A stretch of DNA of 6,587 bases, taken from contig JASLIH010000471.1 of the NCBI GenBank assembly GCA_030152105.1, forward strand, positions 1 to 6,587, given 5' to 3'. Shown here piece after piece: positions 1-6,587 of this stretch. A model generated the notes under the pieces. It was not told where the DNA came from and did no database searches. It saw only the letters and a program-made list of their open reading frames with translations. The translations under genes and the position numbers were made by a program. This DNA is from Actinomycetes bacterium (lineage in GTDB: Bacteria > Actinomycetota > CALGFH01). Numbering within the stretch: the first letter of the stretch is position 1; each line of letters begins with the position of its first letter.

Positions 1-571
1 CCAGCAGCACGGCCGTCTCCTCGAGCGAGAAGGCCAGGTCGGCCTCCCGGACCTCGGTGAGCTGGCCGGCCACCCGCAGCCGGTGCAGGGCCAGCGGCGG
101 GTCGGCGCGGCTGGCCACGACCAGGCGGAGCTGGGAGGGGGTGTGCCGGAGCAGGAATCTGAGCTGGCCCGTCACCTCCGGGCCGGCCGCCTCATGGAGG
201 TCGTCCAGGATCAGCACCACCGGCCGGTCGAGCTCCAGCAGGCCACCCACCAGGGCGCGAAGGAAGCCGTCGCCGACCTCGGCCAGCGGTTCGAGGCCGG
301 CCAGCAGCCCGTCCGGGGCCACGGCACCGGACCCGCGCAGCGCGGCCAGCACCTGGGACCAGAACCGCGGCGGGTGCTGGTCGCCCGGGCCGATCCGCAC
401 CCAGGCCACCGGGCCCGGCGGCCCAGCCCCCGTCGCCCACGAGGTCAGCAGCAGGGTCTTGCCGTAGCCGGCGGGCGCGGCCAGCAGGGTCAGCGGCCCC
501 TTGGCGCCCTCGTCCAGCAGCCCCAGCAACCGCTGCCGGGCCACCGGCTGCCAGCGCGGCACGGGCACCAT
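1..571 (-). CDS. LAL/MalT-type ATP-dependent LuxR-family transcriptional regulator, N-terminal part (runs off left edge)
   Basis: Reading the minus strand from the ATG at 571-569 gives 190 residues open to the window edge. They match the N-terminal STAND/AAA ATPase domain of MalT-like regulators (large ATP-binding LuxR, LAL). Walker A is APAGYGKT at residues 32-39. Walker B is VVLILDDLHE at about 118-127. The family block RADPPLALHRLRV lies at about 155-167, followed by DLAFSLEET at about 178-186. Such proteins are cytoplasmic, usually about 900 residues, and carry a TPR-like sensor region and a C-terminal LuxR helix-turn-helix; these parts lie outside the window, so DNA binding is inferred from family. 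ATG 571 is the only ATG, GTG or TTG in this frame after the in-frame TAG at 664-662. It has no Shine-Dalgarno, and family-like residues (APLATSL) continue just upstream of it, so the true start may be a non-standard codon further up. The inducing ligand cannot be told. The gene is divergent from the AfsR-like regulator at 727. Confidence 0.87.
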   Translation of the reverse strand, partial: MVPVPRWQPVARQRLLGLLDEGAKGPLTLLAAPAGYGKTLLLTSWATGAGPPGPVAWVRIGPGDQHPPRFWSQVLAALRGSGAVAPDGLLAGLEPLAEVGDGFLRALVGGLLELDRPVVLILDDLHEAAGPEVTGQLRFLLRHTPSQLRLVVASRADPPLALHRLRVAGQLTEVREADLAFSLEETAVLL

Positions 572-605
572 CAGACTGGTGGCGAGCGGCGCTGGCGTGT
601 CGTCC

Positions 606-623
606 GCGTCCGTTGCGTCCGTG
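606..623. repeat. Two tandem 9-bp units (GCGTCCGTT, GCGTCCGTG)
   Basis: GCGTCCGTT at 606-614 is followed directly by GCGTCCGTG at 615-623. A further GTCCG lies just before, at 602-606. Read on the minus strand in the frame of the LAL gene, the unit would encode Thr-Asp-Ala twice, within an acidic stretch upstream of the annotated ATG. The repeat could be a remnant of an N-terminal extension or simply noncoding sequence. No function is claimed. Confidence 0.5.
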
Positions 624-679
624 AGCAGCTCCCGGCTCGCCCGAACCCCCCACTCGCCTTGCTATTGACAGCCCGGGAA

Positions 680-685
680 ACTGTA
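680..685 (-). promoter_or_regulatory. Candidate -10 element for the LAL regulator
   Basis: On the minus strand this hexamer reads TACAGT, four of six matches to TATAAT, including the important second A and last T. It lies 9 bp beyond the last of three phased heptamers (695-723). AfsR-type activators bind repeats about 8 bp from the -10, where they overlap and replace a weak -35. There is no good TTGACA-like -35 at 17 bp, which fits an activator-dependent promoter. A transcript would start near 673, about 100 bases before ATG 571. This is inference from spacing and similarity only. Confidence 0.33.
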
Positions 686-694
686 GGCGGGAGA

Positions 695-723
695 CCGCAA
701 GGCAAGCGCAACGACGGCGCAAG
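695..723. promoter_or_regulatory. Three heptamer direct repeats at 11-bp pitch, candidate SARP/AfsR operator
   Basis: On the plus strand CCGCAAG (695-701), GCGCAAC (706-712) and GCGCAAG (717-723) are separated by exactly 4 bp each, giving one helical turn per unit. All three share CGCAA. SARP proteins (ActII-ORF4, DnrI, AfsR) recognise heptameric direct repeats with 4-bp spacers through an OmpR-type winged helix, and the gene beginning 3 bp away encodes such a domain. On the minus strand the units (CTTGCGC, GTTGCGC, CTTGCGG) point toward the LAL gene, with a -10-like hexamer 9 bp after the last one. The array occupies the place where the AfsR-like gene's ribosome binding site would be, so binding might also affect that gene. 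The repeats are directly visible; the binding protein is inferred. Confidence 0.45.
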
Positions 724-726
724 CTC

Positions 727-4305
<3,579 letters not shown>

Positions 4306-4317
4306 CCGGCGGGGCCG

Positions 4318-5676
4318 CTACCCCACCACCGGCCGGTCCGCGGAGGCCGCCTCCGACGGCGGGGCGGAGGGCGCCGGCTGCGGGGAGGCGGCCCGGCGTT
4401 GCGGCTCGACGGCCACGATGATGCGGGCGTGGCGGTCGTAGGTGAGGTAGCTCCAGATCCAGTTGACCAGCACGGCCATCCGGCTGCGGAACCCGACGAT
4501 GTAGGCCAGGTGCAGCACCAGCCACATGTACCAGGCGAGCACGCCCTTGAACCTGGCCCCGTTGGGCAGCTCGGTCACGGCCGCGTTGCGGCCGATGGTG
4601 GCCATGATCCCCTTGTCCTTGTAGGTGAACCCCTCCCTGGGGGTGCCGTCCAAGGTGTGCTGGATCTGGAGGGCGGCGTGCCTGGCCTCCTGGATGGCCG
4701 GCTGGGCGACCTGAGGCAGCAGCCCGCCCTTGCCGTCGCCGGCCCCGGCGAGGTCGCCGACCACGAACACCTCGGGCCGCCCGGCCACGCTCATGTCCTC
4801 GCCGACCACGATCCGGCCCCCGCGGGTCTGCTCGAGGCCGAGCACGTCGGCCACCGGATGGGCCCGGACCCCGGCGCCCCAGACCAGCGTCCGGGTCAGG
4901 ATCACGGTGCCGTCCTTCAGCCGGACCTCGTCCGGGGTGGCCCGCTCCAGGGCCTGGCCGAGCCGCACCTCCACCCCCCGCTTCTTCAGGATGTCGAGGG
5001 CGTGCTGGCGCGAGCTGGGGTGGAACGGCGCCAGCAGGTGGTCGGTGGCCTCCAGCAGCACCACCTTGGCCTGGTTGATGTCCAGGTCGGGGAAGTCGTG
5101 CACCAGCACGTGCTTGAACAGCTCGTGGAGGGCCCCGGCCATCTCCACCCCGGTGGGGCCGCCGCCGACCACCACCACGGTGAGGGCGCCCTTGTCGATC
5201 TCGCCCGGGTCGTTGTCGGCCAGCTCGAACTGGCGCAGCAGGTGGGCCCGGAGCACCAGCGCGTCGGGCATGCTCTTGAGCGGGAAGCTGTGCTCCTCGA
5301 CCCCCGGGATCCCGAAGGTCGCCGTGGTCGCCCCGGCGGCCAGGATCAGGTAGTCGTAGCCGAAGCGCCCGCCCTCGTCGGTCAGGACCTCCCTGGCGTC
5401 GAAGTCCACCCCCGACACGGTGGCCATCCGCACGCCGGTGCGCCGGTAGCGGCGCACGATGCCGCGCACCGGGTGGGCGATGTCGGCCGGCTGGACCAGC
5501 CCGGTGGCCAGCTGGTACAGCAGGGGCTGGAACAGGTGGTAGTTGTGCTGCTCGAGCAGGGTGACCCGCACCGGCGGCTTGACCTTGGACAGGGTCTTGA
5601 CCGCCGCCAGCCCGGCGAACCCTCCCCCGACGACGACAACGCGCGGCGACCCGTTGCGGTACCTGGACTTCGCCAT
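4318..5676 (-). CDS. ndh: Type II NADH:quinone oxidoreductase (NDH-2)
   Basis: A 452-residue flavoprotein that moves electrons from NADH to the membrane quinone pool (probably menaquinone) without pumping protons. The FAD-binding Rossmann motif VVVVGGGFAGL lies at 13-23, followed by LLEQHNYHLFQPLLYQLATG at about 40-59, a family signature. LILAAGATT is at 110-118. The NADH-binding Rossmann motif VVVVGGGPTGVEMAG is at 167-181. VWGAGVRA lies near 265-272, the second FAD contact VFVVGDLAG at 303-311, and the quinone-site AQPAIQEA at 324-331. Residues about 376-419 are aromatic and hydrophobic and form the usual C-terminal membrane-anchoring helices; a Pro/Ala/Ser tail follows. Length is normal for actinobacterial Ndh. 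ATG 5676 is chosen because GGAGGAGG sits 8 bases upstream; an in-frame GTG at 5694 would add six residues but overlaps that ribosome binding site. The gene converges on the AfsR-like gene with a 12-base gap and diverges from the gene at 5760. Confidence 0.95.
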   Translation of the reverse strand: MAKSRYRNGSPRVVVVGGGFAGLAAVKTLSKVKPPVRVTLLEQHNYHLFQPLLYQLATGLVQPADIAHPVRGIVRRYRRTGVRMATVSGVDFDAREVLTDEGGRFGYDYLILAAGATTATFGIPGVEEHSFPLKSMPDALVLRAHLLRQFELADNDPGEIDKGALTVVVVGGGPTGVEMAGALHELFKHVLVHDFPDLDINQAKVVLLEATDHLLAPFHPSSRQHALDILKKRGVEVRLGQALERATPDEVRLKDGTVILTRTLVWGAGVRAHPVADVLGLEQTRGGRIVVGEDMSVAGRPEVFVVGDLAGAGDGKGGLLPQVAQPAIQEARHAALQIQHTLDGTPREGFTYKDKGIMATIGRNAAVTELPNGARFKGVLAWYMWLVLHLAYIVGFRSRMAVLVNWIWSYLTYDRHARIIVAVEPQRRAASPQPAPSAPPSEAASADRPVVG

Positions 5677-5684
5677 CGGCCCGG

Positions 5685-5692
5685 CCTCCTCC
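5685..5692 (-). promoter_or_regulatory. Ribosome binding site deciding the ndh start
   Basis: The minus strand reads GGAGGAGG, with 8 bases between it and ATG 5676. This is the strongest Shine-Dalgarno in the window and favours the ATG over the upstream in-frame GTG at 5694-5692, whose last base overlaps it. Confidence 0.85.
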
Positions 5693-5702
5693 ACGACCCT
5701 GA

Positions 5703-5745
5703 TCGTTCAAGCAGCAGTATGCCCGGTATCGTCGTCACTGAACGA
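5703..5745. promoter_or_regulatory. Inverted repeat TCGTTCA/TGAACGA with overlapping divergent promoter-like elements
   Basis: TCGTTCA (5703-5709) and its perfect complement TGAACGA (5739-5745) flank 29 bp between ndh and the gene at 5760. On each strand CGTTCA is followed after exactly 17 bp by a -10-like hexamer: TATCGT at 5727-5732 on the plus strand and CATACT at 5721-5716 on the minus strand. The layout is that of two face-to-face promoters with the same -35-like sequence. CGTTCA is a poor match to TTGACA, so a regulator operator or an alternative sigma factor is equally possible. A smaller inverted repeat, GTCGT (5731-5735) with ACGAC (5742-5746), lies inside. The repeats are visible; the promoter role is inference. 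Confidence 0.4.
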
Positions 5746-5747
5746 CT

Positions 5748-5754
5748 GGGAGGT
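5748..5754 (+). promoter_or_regulatory. Ribosome binding site of the phasin-like gene
   Basis: GGGAGGT, with its GGGAGG core ending 6 bases before ATG 5760, is a good Shine-Dalgarno and fixes that start. Confidence 0.8.
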
Positions 5755-5759
5755 ACGAA

Positions 5760-6266
5760 ATGAGCGCAAGCGCGGACGAGGGCTTCGGGGCCCACCCCTT
5801 CGGCGAGATCGCCCGGGCCACCGTGGCCGCCCAGGAGCGCAGCCTTGAGCTGGCCCAGGCGTGGTCGGGCTCGCTCCAGCAGCTGGTCAGCGAGCAGGCC
5901 GAGAGCGGCCGGGCCGCCCTTGAGGCGCTGACCTCGACCCTGGCCGCCACCGAGAAGGCGCTGGCCAGCCAGGAGGAGGCCAACCGGGCCCTGCGCCAGA
6001 GCTTCGAGGCCTACCGGGCGGTGATCGAGCGGGCCAGCGCCACCCAGGAGCGCAGCACCCAGCTGGTCACGGCCGCGCTGGAGAGCTTCGCCGCCACCAC
6101 CCAGGCCCAGCTGGAGCTGACCAGGGCGTTCCTGGCCCCGATGAGCGCCCAGCCCGAGGCCTTCGGGAGCATGGTCCAGGGCTGGAACGACGCCTTCCTG
6201 CGGCTGCTCGAGGCCGCCCCCGGCGCCCGGCCGAGGCGGCCCGAGCCTCCCGAGCCCCCCAGGTGA
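5760..6266 (+). CDS. Helical, phasin-like protein of unknown function
   Basis: A 168-residue protein not recognised as a firm family member. Residues about 15-128 are almost free of proline and glycine, rich in Ala, Glu, Gln, Leu and Ser, and should form long amphipathic helices or a coiled coil. Similar segments recur: AAQERSLELAQ (23-33), ASQEEANRALRQ (69-80) and ATQERSTQLVTA (94-105), suggesting internal duplication. A short segment with aromatics (FGSMVQGWNDAFLRLL, about 135-150) precedes a Pro/Arg/Glu tail (PRRPEPPEPPR). There is no signal peptide, membrane segment or cysteine. The look resembles phasins, which coat polyhydroxyalkanoate granules, but no polymer synthase is nearby and the likeness is compositional. 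ATG 5760 has a good ribosome binding site. The stop overlaps or nearly abuts the FGE-family start, so the two genes probably form an operon. Other possibilities are a membrane- or surface-associated scaffold, or a partner of the downstream protein. Confidence 0.8.
   Translation: MSASADEGFGAHPFGEIARATVAAQERSLELAQAWSGSLQQLVSEQAESGRAALEALTSTLAATEKALASQEEANRALRQSFEAYRAVIERASATQERSTQLVTAALESFAATTQAQLELTRAFLAPMSAQPEAFGSMVQGWNDAFLRLLEAAPGARPRRPEPPEPPR
6261..6266 (+). promoter_or_regulatory. Ribosome binding site of the FGE-family gene, overlapping the upstream stop codon
   Basis: AGGTGA matches the 3' half of the full Shine-Dalgarno (AAGGAGGTGA) and ends 5 bases before ATG 6272. It includes the TGA stop of the phasin-like gene, so ribosomes ending there would sit on the next initiation site. 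It supports ATG 6272 over the in-frame GTG at 6263, although that GTG makes a GTGA overlap that is also a common coupling form. Confidence 0.5.
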
Positions 6267-6271
6267 AGGAC

Positions 6272-6587
6272 ATGGTGTGGGTCGCCGGCGGCCGCTTCCA
6301 GATGGGCTCCGACGACTTCTACCCCGAGGAGCGGCCCGTCCACGAGGTGGCGGTGGACGGCTTCTGGATCGACCACCACCCGGTCACCAACGCCGAGTTC
6401 CGCCGCTTCGTCAAGGCCACCGGATACCTGACCGTGGCCGAGCAGGCCCCCGACCCGGCCGACTACCCCGACGCCGACCCGGACCTGCTGGTCCCGGGCG
6501 GGCTGGTCTTCCAGCCCAGCGCCGGGCCGGTTGATCTCTCCAACTGGCACAGCTGGTGGGCCTGGGTGCCGGGGGCGAGCTGGCGCA
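6272..6587 (+). CDS. Formylglycine-generating enzyme (SUMF1/FGE-sulfatase) family protein, N-terminal part (runs off right edge)
   Basis: The first 105 residues of an FGE-family protein. MVWVAGGRFQMGSDD (1-15) is the typical opening strand, followed by EERPVHEVAVDGFWID (19-34), PVTNAEFRRFVKATGYLTVAEQ (split as PVTNAEFRRF 37-46 and VKATGYLTVAEQ 47-58), and an aromatic block WHSWWAWVPGASWR (92-105). These match the N-terminal lobe of true FGEs, which convert an active-site Cys of sulfatases (CxPxR) to formylglycine using oxygen and copper. The catalytic cysteines lie in the missing C-terminal part, so activity cannot be judged; the fold is also reused in other roles such as EgtB. No sulfatase is present in the window. 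Two starts are possible: ATG 6272 (AGGTGA 5 bases upstream) and GTG 6263 (4-base overlap with the preceding stop, three residues longer). Either way the gene is tightly coupled to the phasin-like gene. Confidence 0.9.
   Translation, partial: MVWVAGGRFQMGSDDFYPEERPVHEVAVDGFWIDHHPVTNAEFRRFVKATGYLTVAEQAPDPADYPDADPDLLVPGGLVFQPSAGPVDLSNWHSWWAWVPGASWR

Noticed and set aside
665..670. Perfect TTGACA as a -35 box for the AfsR-like gene
   Set aside because: No -10-like hexamer lies 16-18 bp downstream (the sequence there is GC-rich), so a promoter cannot be supported from this hexamer alone.
5692..5694. GTG as the start of ndh
   Set aside because: It overlaps the GGAGGAGG ribosome binding site, which is ideally placed for ATG 5676; the added six residues are not part of the Rossmann fold.
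4399..5763. 454-codon plus-strand frame opposite ndh
   Set aside because: Antisense shadow rich in His, Gln, Gly and Val with no domain; ndh explains the region.

Overview
The window is very GC-rich. Its codons favour GCC, CTG and GAC, and long open frames lie opposite every real gene. That base composition, together with a SARP/AfsR-type regulator, a LAL-type LuxR regulator and an actinobacterial-looking NDH-2, points to an actinomycete-like genome (Actinomycetota, possibly an uncultured soil lineage). This is inferred from gene content and composition; there is no rRNA or other phylogenetic marker here.

Layout from left to right. (1) Bases 1-571, minus strand: the N-terminal 190 residues of a MalT/LAL-type ATPase regulator; the gene continues beyond the left edge. 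(2) Bases 572-726: a divergent intergenic region with three heptamers spaced exactly 11 bp apart, the pattern SARP-family regulators bind, followed on the minus strand by a -10-like hexamer facing the LAL gene. (3) Bases 727-4305, plus strand: an AfsR-like regulator of 1192 residues (winged helix, BTAD, ATPase, TPR-like C-terminus). (4) A 12-base convergent gap with a GC-rich hairpin over the stop codon. (5) Bases 4318-5676, minus strand: a type II NADH:quinone dehydrogenase (ndh). (6) Bases 5677-5759: a short divergent region with an inverted repeat laid out like two overlapping promoters. (7) Bases 5760-6266, plus strand: a 168-residue helical, phasin-like protein of unknown function. (8) Bases 6272-6587, plus strand: the N-terminal part of a formylglycine-generating-enzyme (SUMF1) family protein, apparently coupled to gene 7 and cut by the right edge.

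The left half is a head-to-head pair of large ATP-dependent transcriptional regulators. The heptamers suggest the AfsR-like protein may activate the LAL gene and/or control itself. The right half pairs a respiratory enzyme with a divergent two-gene unit (phasin-like plus FGE-family). No tRNA, rRNA, CRISPR array, insertion sequence or attachment site was seen. No known system ties all five genes together; the best candidates for something new are the phased operator between the regulators and the coupled helical-protein/FGE pair.
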